From: Bog-532 sp963742865
GTDB lineage: Bacteria; Actinomycetota; Actinomycetes; Streptosporangiales; Streptosporangiaceae
DNA: 64,000 nucleotides
Direction of reading: 5' to 3'
Assembly (NCBI GenBank): GCA_963742865.1
Contig: CAVUNW010000029.1
Span: forward strand, 1-64,000
The translations under genes and the position numbers were made by a program. Positions within the stretch are counted from its first letter, which is position 1. Each line of letters starts with the position of its first letter. The notes beneath the pieces were generated by a model that saw only the letters and a program-made list of their open reading frames with translations, was not told where the DNA came from and ran no database searches. Of this stretch, positions 41,664 to 49,336 are shown piece after piece.

Positions 41664-42669
41664 CTGCGGCACCAATTCCATCCGGCTCCTCGTCGCCGAC
41701 GTCGACCCCGAGCGCGGGGCGCTTACCGACGTCGACCGGCGGATGGAGATCGTCCGGCTGGGCCAGGGCGTGGACACGAGCGGCCGGCTCGCGCCCGAGG
41801 CGCTGGACCGCACCATGACCGCGCTGAGCGAGTATGCGGCGGTCATCGCCCGGCTCGGCGCCGGCGCGGTCCGGATGGTGGCGACGAGCGCGACCCGGGA
41901 CGCAGCGAACGCCGGGGAGTTCGTCCGCCGGGTCACGGACGTGCTCGGCGCGGCCCCCGAGGTCCTCAGCGGCGACGAGGAGGCCCGGCTGTCCTTCACC
42001 GGCGCTACGGCGGAACTGGTCGCTGACCCGTTGGCCGAGCCCCCGTGCCTGGTCGTGGACATCGGCGGCGGCTCCACCGAATTCGTCGTCGGCACGGCGG
42101 GCACGGTGACGTCGGCGGTCAGCGTCGACATCGGGTGCGTCCGGATGACCGAGCGGCACCTGCGTTCCGACCCGCCGTCACCGGAGCAGGTCGCCGCGGC
42201 CACGGCCGACATCGACGCCGCCATCGGGCGCGCGGCGGCCCGCGTTGACGCCGGTCAGGCGCACACCCTGGTAGGCCTGGCCGGATCGGTCACGACCGTG
42301 GCGGGCATCGCGCTGGGGCTGCCGGCCTACGATCCGGACCGCCTGCACCACGCGCGCATCCCCGCCGCCGGGGTGCACGCGGTGACGGCGCGGCTGCTCT
42401 CCCGCACCCGGGCGGAGCGAGCCCGGATCCCGGTGATGCACCCGGGCCGGGTGGATGTCATCGGCGCCGGAGCGCTCATCCTCGACCGCATCATGAGCCG
42501 ATTCGGCCTGCCGGACGTGCTGGTCAGCGAGCACGACATCCTGGACGGCATCGCCTGGTCGCTCGCCGCGCCGCAGACGGCGGCCGCCGGTGAGCGCCGC
42601 AGGCGACCGCGGGCCGATGAGCGCCGAAGGCGGCCCGGTGCCGCCCGGGACCGGCTGGCCGCACGATAA
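41638..42669 (+). CDS. ppx: Exopolyphosphatase / Ppx-GppA phosphatase
   Basis: The protein has 343 residues. VAAIDCGTNSIRLLVADV is the phosphate-1 loop of the ASKHA fold. MVATSATRDAANAGEFVRRV, VLSGDEEARLSFTGAT and the phosphate-2 loop VVDIGGGSTEFVVG follow. It lacks the C-terminal HD domain of long Ppx enzymes, as is normal in actinobacteria (Ppx1/Ppx2-like), which hydrolyse short-chain polyphosphate or (p)ppGpp-related nucleotides. An Arg-rich tail overlaps the udg start by about 50 bases. Confidence 0.92.
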   Translation: MTRRVAAIDCGTNSIRLLVADVDPERGALTDVDRRMEIVRLGQGVDTSGRLAPEALDRTMTALSEYAAVIARLGAGAVRMVATSATRDAANAGEFVRRVTDVLGAAPEVLSGDEEARLSFTGATAELVADPLAEPPCLVVDIGGGSTEFVVGTAGTVTSAVSVDIGCVRMTERHLRSDPPSPEQVAAATADIDAAIGRAAARVDAGQAHTLVGLAGSVTTVAGIALGLPAYDPDRLHHARIPAAGVHAVTARLLSRTRAERARIPVMHPGRVDVIGAGALILDRIMSRFGLPDVLVSEHDILDGIAWSLAAPQTAAAGERRRRPRADERRRRPGAARDRLAAR

Positions 42670-43435
42670 CGCGACGGCCGCCACGCCGGTGGCGCGCGGG
42701 CCCGCCGACGTCCGGGAACTGGCTGCGAGCGCGCCGTCGCTGACCGAGCTGACCGCGCGGCAGTCGGTGTGCCGGGCCTGCCCGCGCCTGGTGAGCTGGC
42801 GCGAGGAGGTCGCCGCCGTCCGCCGCCGTTCTTTTCAGGACGAGCGCTACTGGGGCCGTCCCATCCCTGGCTGGGGCGCGCCGGACCCGCGCATCCTGAT
42901 CGTCGGCCTGGCACCCGCCGCGCACGGCGGGAACCGGACCGGGCGGATCTTCACCGGGGACCGCAGCGGGGACTTCCTGTTCGCGTCGCTGTACCGGTGC
43001 GGCCTGGCCGACAGCCCGGTCAGCGTTTCGGCCGGAGATGGTCAGCGGCTGCGGGACACGCGGATGGTGGCGGCGGTCCGCTGCGCGCCCCCGGCCAACA
43101 AGCCCACTACGGAAGAACGCGACACCTGCGCACCCTGGCTCGTGGCCGAGATCGCCCAGGTGGCCGCTTCGGTCCGGGTCATCGTCTGCCTGGGCGGCTT
43201 CGCCTGGCAGGCGCTGTGGCCGGTGCTGCGGTTGGCCGGTTTCGGACTGCCGCCCCGTCGGCCGCCGTTCGGCCACCGAGCCGAGGCCCAGGTCCAGCCG
43301 CCCGCCCCGGACGCCCCGCCCGTCCTCCTCCTGGGCTGCTACCACCCCAGCCAGCAAAACACCTTCACCGGCCGCGTCACCCCCACCATGCTCGACACCG
43401 TCTTCACCCGCGCCCGGGAGTTCGCCGGGACGTGA
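42617..43435 (+). CDS. Family 5 uracil-DNA glycosylase (UdgB type)
   Basis: The protein has about 272 residues. Motif I is GLAPAAHGGNRTGRIFTGDRSGDFLF, where Ala replaces the catalytic Asp/Asn of family 1 as in UdgB. Motif 2 is the CYHPSQQNTFTGRVT end with His. Cysteines in VCRACPRLVSWR, RCAPPANKP and the C-terminal CYHPS ligate the Fe4S4 cluster. It removes uracil, hypoxanthine or xanthine from DNA, useful in high-GC genomes prone to C deamination. A GTG at 42590 is an alternative start; the two start regions are an imperfect duplicate of each other. Confidence 0.93.
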   Translation: MSAEGGPVPPGTGWPHDNATAATPVARGPADVRELAASAPSLTELTARQSVCRACPRLVSWREEVAAVRRRSFQDERYWGRPIPGWGAPDPRILIVGLAPAAHGGNRTGRIFTGDRSGDFLFASLYRCGLADSPVSVSAGDGQRLRDTRMVAAVRCAPPANKPTTEERDTCAPWLVAEIAQVAASVRVIVCLGGFAWQALWPVLRLAGFGLPPRRPPFGHRAEAQVQPPAPDAPPVLLLGCYHPSQQNTFTGRVTPTMLDTVFTRAREFAGT

Positions 43436-43744
43436 CCTGGGACCCGACCGATTTATATCTATATTTCACGGTTCAACCATGCAGATGCCCAAGCAGAATG
43501 CATTGTCCCTGGTAACGGCGCCGGCGGTGGCGTGAGTAATTTGATGGAAATTGAGGTCCGGGCGGCCGCGCAGGTCACTAATGCCCGACTTTGGTTACGC
43601 AGCGTTTAAGTGATCCTTGGCCAGTGGTTACGCTACGCACTCAATGCCCGTTAATGGCTAATCATATAAACCTTCCGAGCCATAGTTGCTGGTCCGAATA
43701 TATCGGCTCTTCGAATATGTAAATTTGCGGGGTATTATTGGCCA
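43436..43744. other. Lower-GC intergenic patch upstream of tRNA-like gene
   Basis: About 310 bases with many A/T words (GATTTATATCTATATTTCAC, TAATCATATAAACC, GAATATATCGG), unlike the rest of the actinobacterial part. No ORF with recognisable product. It may be a remnant of inserted DNA or a promoter-rich spacer. Confidence 0.5.
43710..43738 (+). promoter_or_regulatory. Candidate -35/-10 promoter for tRNA-like gene
   Basis: TTCGAA (43710-43715) and TATTAT (43733-43738) are 17 bases apart. The -10 element ends six bases before the first tRNA base, the expected distance for a start at or just before position 1. Sequence matching only. Confidence 0.45.
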
Positions 43745-43818
43745 GCCCCCGTAGCCCAAGGGCAGAGGCCGCCCCCCTAAAAGGGTCGCTAGTGTCGGTT
43801 CGAGTCCGACCGGGGGCA
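43745..43818 (+). tRNA. tRNA-like gene, anticodon UAA by position, atypical
   Basis: The acceptor stem GCCCCCG/CGGGGGC is perfect, discriminator A at 43818, CCA not encoded. The D stem GCC/GGC has three pairs. The T arm GTCGG-TTCGAGT-CCGAC is perfect with the TTCGA loop. The anticodon stem GCCCC/GGGTC has one mismatch, and its loop is CCTAAAA, placing TAA at 43778-43780. Oddities: C instead of U at position 33, and a six-base variable loop, whereas any true tRNA-Leu(UAA) (as bldA) has a long variable arm. Either a C-run sequencing error distorts the loop, or this is a non-canonical or decayed tRNA. Confidence 0.65.
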
Positions 43819-43927
43819 CACCGCACCATTAGGGCAACCCATTTCCTGGTGGGTCCGATCGTCAACGTTGTCCGGCGCGGTAACGGATGCCGCGCCGGGG
43901 GTGGCCGCGCCGGTCCCGGTGTACTAA

Positions 43928-43947
43928 TGGGCCCTCCGCTAAGAGGG
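43928..43947 (+). terminator. Small hairpin downstream of tRNA-like gene
   Basis: GCCCTC-CGCTAA-GAGGGC can form a six-pair stem, followed by TTGTGCATT. It lies 110 bases after the tRNA-like gene, so it is only a weak candidate. Confidence 0.3.
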
Positions 43948-44106
43948 CTTGTGCATTAAATCGCGAAGTTATGACCAGTTAGCGCAGGCCAGGCAGTTAA
44001 TTACGGTGCTAATTCCCGCGCGGATGCACGTGCATTCCAAGATGTCCCGCCGATCACGGGGATACCGCCCCCGGGCTGACCGGGAACGCGGCCCGGGATC
44101 GCCATT

Positions 44107-44517
44107 TCACCCGCTGATGGATGGCCCCGTCCGGGAAACAGTCACACGAACGATGACCCGTCGATCCCGCACCATAGCCGCCCGGTAGTCACTCCAGTCA
44201 GGGTGCTCGCCGGAGGTCATGCGATAGTAATCGACCAGCAGGTCCATGGCATCCGGCAGCGAAATCACCTCTGCGGTGCCCTCCGCCTGCACCCATTCGC
44301 CGAAGAAGCCGTCGCTGAACGCGCACAGGGATGCGAATGGGTCACGTCGCAGGTTGCGGGTCTTGACCGCGGTCTCGCGGGTGCTGATCAGCACCCGCCC
44401 CTGGTCATCGACCGCGCAGAGCACAGGGGACAGCTGCGGGCGGCCGTCGGCCCGCAGCGTGGCCAGGATGGCCCGATGATGGTCGCGCAGGAACTGCTGA
44501 GCCTGCGCTGCGCTCAT
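44107..44517 (-). CDS. PPOX-class F420-dependent flavin/deazaflavin enzyme
   Basis: The protein has 136 residues and the split-barrel fold: FLRDHHRAILATLRADGRPQLSPVLCAVDDQGRVLISTRETAVKTRNLRRDPFASLCAFSD is the Rv1155-like pattern (beta-hairpin then phosphate-binding K-x-R-N). FGEWVQAEGTAEVISLPDA and DYYRMTSGEHPDW complete it. Members use F420H2 or FMN to reduce small molecules; the substrate is not predictable. Starts ATG at 44517. It faces away from the tRNA-like gene with a 288-base gap. Confidence 0.88.
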   Translation of the reverse strand: MSAAQAQQFLRDHHRAILATLRADGRPQLSPVLCAVDDQGRVLISTRETAVKTRNLRRDPFASLCAFSDGFFGEWVQAEGTAEVISLPDAMDLLVDYYRMTSGEHPDWSDYRAAMVRDRRVIVRVTVSRTGPSISG

Positions 44518-44533
44518 GAGGGGGCGCGAACGT

Positions 44534-44767
44534 TCAGACGCTATTCAGCCTGATCCGCCGGCGGAGCTCGTACTCGTGCACGATGGCGTTGGCGTAGCCG
44601 TGCGAGATGCCGTGCTCATCGGCGAGCCACTGAGCGCGCTCTTCGCAGCGCAGGAACGCCGGGCCGGATTCAAGGCGCATGAACCACTCACGGAGGTCAC
44701 TGCCTGTGACGCGAGGTATGCGTGCAAGAAGATTTTTGTGCGTCTCCAGAGAGCGGGTCAGCGGCAA
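44534..44767 (-). CDS. DUF4287-like small protein
   Basis: The protein has 77 residues. GSDLREWFMRLESGPAFLRCEERAQWLADEHGISHGYANAIVHEYELRR is the DUF4287 pattern: a helical domain with the SHGYANAIVHEYE end. The function is unknown to me; related proteins occur near DUF5655 or transport-related genes. It is followed closely by the PPOX gene on the same strand (16 bases). Confidence 0.75.
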   Translation of the reverse strand: MPLTRSLETHKNLLARIPRVTGSDLREWFMRLESGPAFLRCEERAQWLADEHGISHGYANAIVHEYELRRRIRLNSV

Positions 44768-44993
44768 TTGGCACCTCCATGGGCGGGGCGAAGCCTCTTG
44801 CTGTGAGCCTGCCTCACGGCCTCGCGCCTGGCAAGACCTGGTCGCAACCTTTCCTTAATGACGGGTAAATCCGCTCTGTCCACCGGCTGTCACCTCAGTG
44901 GCGCTTTGTGCTCATTGGGACAGCAGGCCGCTGCCGCGCAGCCCTGACGGCCTGCCCGCTGCGGGCGGGACAGGCCATCCGGGGCCGCGGGTG

Positions 44994-46214
44994 CTACGAC
45001 AGCCGCTCGATGACCATGGCCATGCCCTGCCCGCCGCCGACGCACATGGTCTCCAGCCCCAGCGTCTTGTCGTGGAACTGGAGGCTGTTCAGCAGCGTGG
45101 TGGCGATCCGCGCGCCGGTCATGCCGAACGGATGGCCGACGGCGATCGCGCCGCCGTTGACGTTGAGCTTGTCGAGGTCGATGCCGAGTTCGCGGTAGGA
45201 GGGGATCACCTGGGCCGCGAAGGCCTCGTTAATCTCCACCAGGTCGATGTCGCTGATGGCCATGCCCGCGAGGGACAGCGCCCGGCGGGACGCATCGACC
45301 GGCCCGAGGCCCATGATCTCCGGCGACAGGGCCGACACGGCCGTGGAGACGATCCGCCCGAGCGGCGTAAGGCCGAGTTCGGCGGCCTTGGTGTCGCTCA
45401 TGATGACGACCGCAGCCGCGCCGTCGTTCAGCGCGCAGCAGTTGCCGGCGGTCACGGTCCCGTCCGGCCGGAACGACGGCTTGAGCGCCGCCAGCTTTTC
45501 CAGCGTCGTCCCGGGGCGGGGGCCGTCGTCCGCCGTCACGGTGCTGCCGTCCGGCAGCGTGACCGGCGTGATCTCGCGCGGCCAGAATCCGTTGGCGATG
45601 GCCTTCTCGGCCAGGTTCTGCGACCGCACGCTGAATTCGTCCTGCTCCGCCCGGGTGATGCCGCGCAGGCCGGCCACGTTCTCGGCGGTCTCGCCCATCG
45701 CGATGTAGGCGTCGGGGATCTTCTCGTCCGCACGGGGATCATGCCAGGGGCCCGCGCCCCCCTCGCGCGTCCGCTCCGTCCGGCCCTCGGCCTCCGCGAA
45801 CGCCGGGTTGTGCGTGTTCGGCCAGCTGTCGCTGCTCCCGTTGGCAAAGCGGCTGACGCATTCGACGCCCGCCGAGATGAAGGCGTCCCCTTCCCCGGCC
45901 TTGATGGCGTGAAAGGCCATCCGCGTGGTCTGCAGCGACGACGAGCAGTACCGGGTCACGGTGGTTCCGGGCAGGCTGTCGTGGCCGAGCAGCACGGCGA
46001 CCACACGCGCCATGTTGAATCCCTGCTCCCCGCCGGGCAGGCCACAGCCCAGCAGCAGGTCGTCGATGTCCTCCGGATTGAGCTGAGGCACCTTGGCCAG
46101 CGCGGCCGTGATCATCTGGGCGACCAGGTCGTCTGGCCTGATACTGGTGAGGGATCCCTTGAACGCGCGGCCAATCGGGGATCGCGCCGTTGCGACGACA
46201 ACTGCCTCCGGCAT
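44994..46214 (-). CDS. Acetyl-CoA C-acetyltransferase (thiolase)
   Basis: The start is ATG at 46214 behind AAGGAGG with eight bases between; the protein has 406 residues. The nucleophilic cysteine is in VTRYCSSSLQTTRMAF. NEAFAAQ, GGAIAVGHPFGMTGAR with the catalytic histidine, and the second cysteine in METMCVGGGQGMAMVIE (read L-E-T-M-C-V-G-G-G) are present. MARVVAVLLGHD and the long AEAEGRTERTREGGAGPW loop suit degradative FadA-type or actinobacterial FadA5/FadA6-like enzymes rather than the short biosynthetic PhaA. It lies divergent from cbs with a 172-base gap. Acts on acyl-CoA; chain-length preference is unclear. Confidence 0.9.
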   Translation of the reverse strand: MPEAVVVATARSPIGRAFKGSLTSIRPDDLVAQMITAALAKVPQLNPEDIDDLLLGCGLPGGEQGFNMARVVAVLLGHDSLPGTTVTRYCSSSLQTTRMAFHAIKAGEGDAFISAGVECVSRFANGSSDSWPNTHNPAFAEAEGRTERTREGGAGPWHDPRADEKIPDAYIAMGETAENVAGLRGITRAEQDEFSVRSQNLAEKAIANGFWPREITPVTLPDGSTVTADDGPRPGTTLEKLAALKPSFRPDGTVTAGNCCALNDGAAAVVIMSDTKAAELGLTPLGRIVSTAVSALSPEIMGLGPVDASRRALSLAGMAISDIDLVEINEAFAAQVIPSYRELGIDLDKLNVNGGAIAVGHPFGMTGARIATTLLNSLQFHDKTLGLETMCVGGGQGMAMVIERLS

Positions 46215-46386
46215 GGCATCGGCCTCCTTCGTGCGGGCAGTCAATTACTGGTTCGTAGCGTATGCCGTCGCGGCGGGGCCTGCGCGGACAGGCCGGGGGG
46301 TCGGATAACGTCGACAGCAGCCAGGAGACCCAGGAGGCCCGGCCCGGACGGGCCGCCGGCCCGGCCATGAAGGAATCGCGACGAGC

Positions 46387-47775
46387 ATGCAGGTACACGA
46401 TTCCCTGACCGAGACGGTGGGCAACACCCCGCTGGTCAGGCTGCGCGAGGTCACCCGTGACCTGCGCCTGTCGGGCGCCGGGCCCGACGTCCTCGCGAAG
46501 GTGGAGTACTTCAACCCGGGCGGTTCGGTCAAGGACCGGATCGCCCTGCGCATGATCCAGGCCGCGGAGGCATCGGGGCAGCTCCGGCCGGGGGGCACGA
46601 TCGTCGAGCCGACGTCGGGCAATACCGGTGTCGGACTGGCCATCGTGGCCGCCGAACGCGGCTACAAATGCGTGTTCGTCTGCCCGGACAAGGTGGCCCA
46701 GGACAAGCTCAGCGTGCTGCGCGCCTACGGGGCCGATGTCGTCGTCTGCCCGAGCTCGGTCCCGCCCGCCCACCCGGACTCCTACTACAGCGTGGCCCGC
46801 CGGATGGCCGCCGAACTGCCCAACGCCTGGCAGCCCGACCAGTACGCCAATCCGGAGAATCCGGCCTCGCACTACGCCTCCACCGGCCCGGAGATCTGGG
46901 CGCAGACCGACGGGCGGGTCACCCATTTCGTGTCCGGGATCGGGACCGGGGGGACGATCAGCGGCGCGGGCCGGTACCTCAAGGAGGTATCCGGCGGGCG
47001 GGTCAAAGTGATCGGCGCGGACCCGGAGGGCTCGGTGTATTCGGGCGGCTCGGGGCGTCCCTACCTGGTCGAGGGCGTCGGCGAGGACATCTGGCCGGAG
47101 ACCTACGACCGCGCGGTCTGCGACGAGGTCATCGCTATCACCGACGCGGAGTCGTTCCTGATGACACGCCGGCTGGCGCGCGAGGAGGCGCTCCTGGTCG
47201 GCGGGTCCAGCGGCCTGGCAGTCGCGGCGGCGATCCGCGCCGCCCAGGGCGCCGGGCCGGATGATGTGATCGTGGTGCTGCTGCCCGACGGCGGCCGGGG
47301 ATACCTCTCCAAGATCTTCAACGACGACTGGATGGCCGACTACGGCTTCCTTTCCGCCCAGACCGGGGAGCCGCTCATCAGCGACGTGCTGGCCAAGAAG
47401 GAGCGCGAGATACCCGAGTTCGTGCACGCGCACCCGGGCGAGACGGTGGCCCAGGCCATTGCCCTGCTGCGCGAATACGACGTCTCCCAGCTCCCGGTGG
47501 TCAACGAGGAGCCACCCGTAATGGCGGCCGAAGTGGTGGGCTCGATCGTCGAGCGCGACCTGCTGGACGCGCTGGTGACACATCGCGCCCGCCCCGGCGA
47601 CCCGCTGAGCGGGCACATGTCCGCACCGCTGCCGACGGTCGGTTCCGGTGAGCCGGTGAGCAGCGCGGTCGCGGCCCTGGAACAGGCGGGCGCGGCCGTC
47701 GTGCACGTGGACGGCAAGCCGACGGCCCTGCTGACGCGGCAGGACCTGCTGACCTTCCTGGCCGGTGGCGGGTGA
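46387..47775 (+). CDS. cbs: Cystathionine beta-synthase
   Basis: The protein has 462 residues. The PLP domain has NTPLVRLREVTRDL, the Schiff-base lysine in NPGGSVKDRIAL, the substrate loop PTSGNTGVGLAI, and the glycine-rich SGIGTGGTISGAGRYLKE. C-terminal residues about 330-460 form a CBS (Bateman) pair (SDVLAKKEREIPEFVHAHPGETVAQAI...SQLPVVNEE and LSGHMSAPLPTVGSGEPVSSAVAAL), typical of bacterial and human CBS where SAM or another adenine nucleotide binds. It condenses serine and homocysteine to cystathionine. Followed directly by cystathionine gamma-synthase/lyase, so a transsulfuration operon. Confidence 0.95.
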   Translation: MQVHDSLTETVGNTPLVRLREVTRDLRLSGAGPDVLAKVEYFNPGGSVKDRIALRMIQAAEASGQLRPGGTIVEPTSGNTGVGLAIVAAERGYKCVFVCPDKVAQDKLSVLRAYGADVVVCPSSVPPAHPDSYYSVARRMAAELPNAWQPDQYANPENPASHYASTGPEIWAQTDGRVTHFVSGIGTGGTISGAGRYLKEVSGGRVKVIGADPEGSVYSGGSGRPYLVEGVGEDIWPETYDRAVCDEVIAITDAESFLMTRRLAREEALLVGGSSGLAVAAAIRAAQGAGPDDVIVVLLPDGGRGYLSKIFNDDWMADYGFLSAQTGEPLISDVLAKKEREIPEFVHAHPGETVAQAIALLREYDVSQLPVVNEEPPVMAAEVVGSIVERDLLDALVTHRARPGDPLSGHMSAPLPTVGSGEPVSSAVAALEQAGAAVVHVDGKPTALLTRQDLLTFLAGGG

Positions 47776-47776
47776 C

Positions 47777-48952
47777 ATGACCATGCCCAACGGACGTCGC
47801 GAGGGGTCATCCGCGCCCGGTTTCGAGACCCTGGCCATCCATGCCGGGCAGGACCCGGACCCGGTGACCGGGGCCGTCGTGCCGCCGATCTACCAGACCT
47901 CAACTTTTAAGCAGGACGGGGTGGGCGGCCTGCGCGGCGGGTTCGAGTACTCGCGCACGGCCAACCCGACCCGGAGTGCGCTGGAAGAATGCCTGGTTGC
48001 GCTGGAAGGCGGCCCGCACGCCCTCGCCTTCGCGTCCGGCATGGCCGCGGAGGACTGCCTGATCCGGGCCGTCTGCTCGCCCGGTGACCGGGTCATCATT
48101 CCCAACGACGCCTACGGTGGCACCTACCGGCTGTTCGCCGCGGTGCTCGCGGGCTGGGGCCTGGACTACGTCCCGGTCCACCTGCCCGACGTGGCCGCCG
48201 TCCGCCGCTGCCTGGCCGAGCGCCCGGCCCGCGTCCTGTGGGTGGAGACGCCGACCAACCCGCTGCTCGCCATCGCCGACATCGCGGCGCTGGCCGAGGC
48301 CGCGCACGCGGCGGGCGCGATGCTGGTGGTCGACAACACCTTCGCTTCCCCCCGGCTGCAGCGCCCGCTCGCCCTGGGCGCGGACGTGGTGGTGCACTCC
48401 ACCACCAAGTACCTGGGCGGCCATTCCGACGTGGTCGGCGGGGCGCTGATCACCGCCGACGCCGGCGTCGCGGAGCGCGCGGCGTTCCTGCGGAACGCGA
48501 CGGGCGGGGTGCCGGGGCCGTTCGATTCGTGGCTGACGTTGCGCGGCATCCGGACCCTCGCGGTCCGGATGGACCGGCATTGCGAAACCGCCGGGCGGGT
48601 CGCCGGCATGCTTGGCCGCCACCCGGCGGTGACGCAGGTGCTGTATCCGGGCCTGCCGTCACATCCAGGTCATGCGGTCGCGGCCAAGCAGATGAGCGGC
48701 TTCGGCGGGATGGTGTCCTTCCGGGTTCGGGGCGGCGAGGAGGCCGCACTGGCCGTCTGCGGGCGGACCCGGCTGTTCACGCTGGCCGAGTCGCTCGGGG
48801 GAGTGGAATCGCTGATCGAGCATCCGGGCCGGATGACGCATGCCTCGGCCGCGGGCTCGCCGCTGGAGGTGCCGGCGGATCTGGTCCGGCTGTCCGTCGG
48901 CCTCGAGGACGCCGGTGACCTGCTGGACGACCTCAGCCAGGCGTTGGATTAG
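47777..48952 (+). CDS. metB: Cystathionine gamma-synthase/lyase (PLP, Cys/Met metabolism)
   Basis: Starts MTMPNGRREGSSAPGFETLAIHAGQDPDP at 47777 (one base after cbs); a GTG at 47765 overlapping cbs is possible. The protein has about 391 residues. YQTSTFKQDGVGGLRGGFEYSRTANPTRSALEECLVALE, ASGMAAEDCLI, VETPTNPLLAIADI, the PLP lysine in VHSTTKYLGGHSDVVGG, and SLGGVESLIEHPGRMTHAS define the family. Sequence alone cannot decide between synthase (metB) and lyase; adjacency to CBS favours reverse transsulfuration, i.e. lyase in vivo. Confidence 0.9.
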   Translation: MTMPNGRREGSSAPGFETLAIHAGQDPDPVTGAVVPPIYQTSTFKQDGVGGLRGGFEYSRTANPTRSALEECLVALEGGPHALAFASGMAAEDCLIRAVCSPGDRVIIPNDAYGGTYRLFAAVLAGWGLDYVPVHLPDVAAVRRCLAERPARVLWVETPTNPLLAIADIAALAEAAHAAGAMLVVDNTFASPRLQRPLALGADVVVHSTTKYLGGHSDVVGGALITADAGVAERAAFLRNATGGVPGPFDSWLTLRGIRTLAVRMDRHCETAGRVAGMLGRHPAVTQVLYPGLPSHPGHAVAAKQMSGFGGMVSFRVRGGEEAALAVCGRTRLFTLAESLGGVESLIEHPGRMTHASAAGSPLEVPADLVRLSVGLEDAGDLLDDLSQALD

Positions 48953-48958
48953 CCCCGG

Positions 48959-49276
48959 TCAGCGGCGGGCGGCGGGGGAGTTCGGCCGGGATGTGGTCGA
49001 GGCGGCCGCCTTGGGCTGGAACGATAGCGCGAACCAGGCCGCGGCGAAGAAAATGACCCCCAGCACCAGGCAGCCCGCGCCGCGCAGGGGATGGTTCTTG
49101 CCGGAGTTCGCCGCGGTGGCCGCCAGGTGCCCGGGGATCATGCTGGGCAGTGACTTGGACGGCTCGGCCAGGTAAAGGGCGCCGAGGATAACGAGCACGA
49201 TGGCGATGACGGCCAGAATCACGGCCGTGAGGACCCGGGCGGCCGGGCGGCGGGGTGATGCGCTGACGGAAGTCAA
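48959..49276 (-). CDS. Small two-helix membrane protein
   Basis: The protein has 105 residues and starts at TTG (49276) behind the very strong AGGAGGAAAA. Helices are VLTAVILAVIAIVLVILGALYLA and GAGCLVLGVIFFAAAWFAL, joined by a loop ending in ANSGKNHPLRG. Ser/Thr/Pro-rich tail. Similar unnamed proteins are common in actinobacteria; function not known. Convergent with the transsulfuration operon. Confidence 0.72.
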   Translation of the reverse strand: MTSVSASPRRPAARVLTAVILAVIAIVLVILGALYLAEPSKSLPSMIPGHLAATAANSGKNHPLRGAGCLVLGVIFFAAAWFALSFQPKAAASTTSRPNSPAARR

Positions 49277-49336
49277 TTTTCCTCCTAGACAGACAGCGCT
49301 GAACGGATGGGTTGAACGGACGGGCAGTAGGAAAAC

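Noticed and set aside
45739..47838. A 699-codon minus-strand frame spanning thiolase and cbs
   Set aside because: Its C-terminal part is the thiolase gene in a wrong frame and its N-terminal part is antisense to cbs; both real genes are intact.
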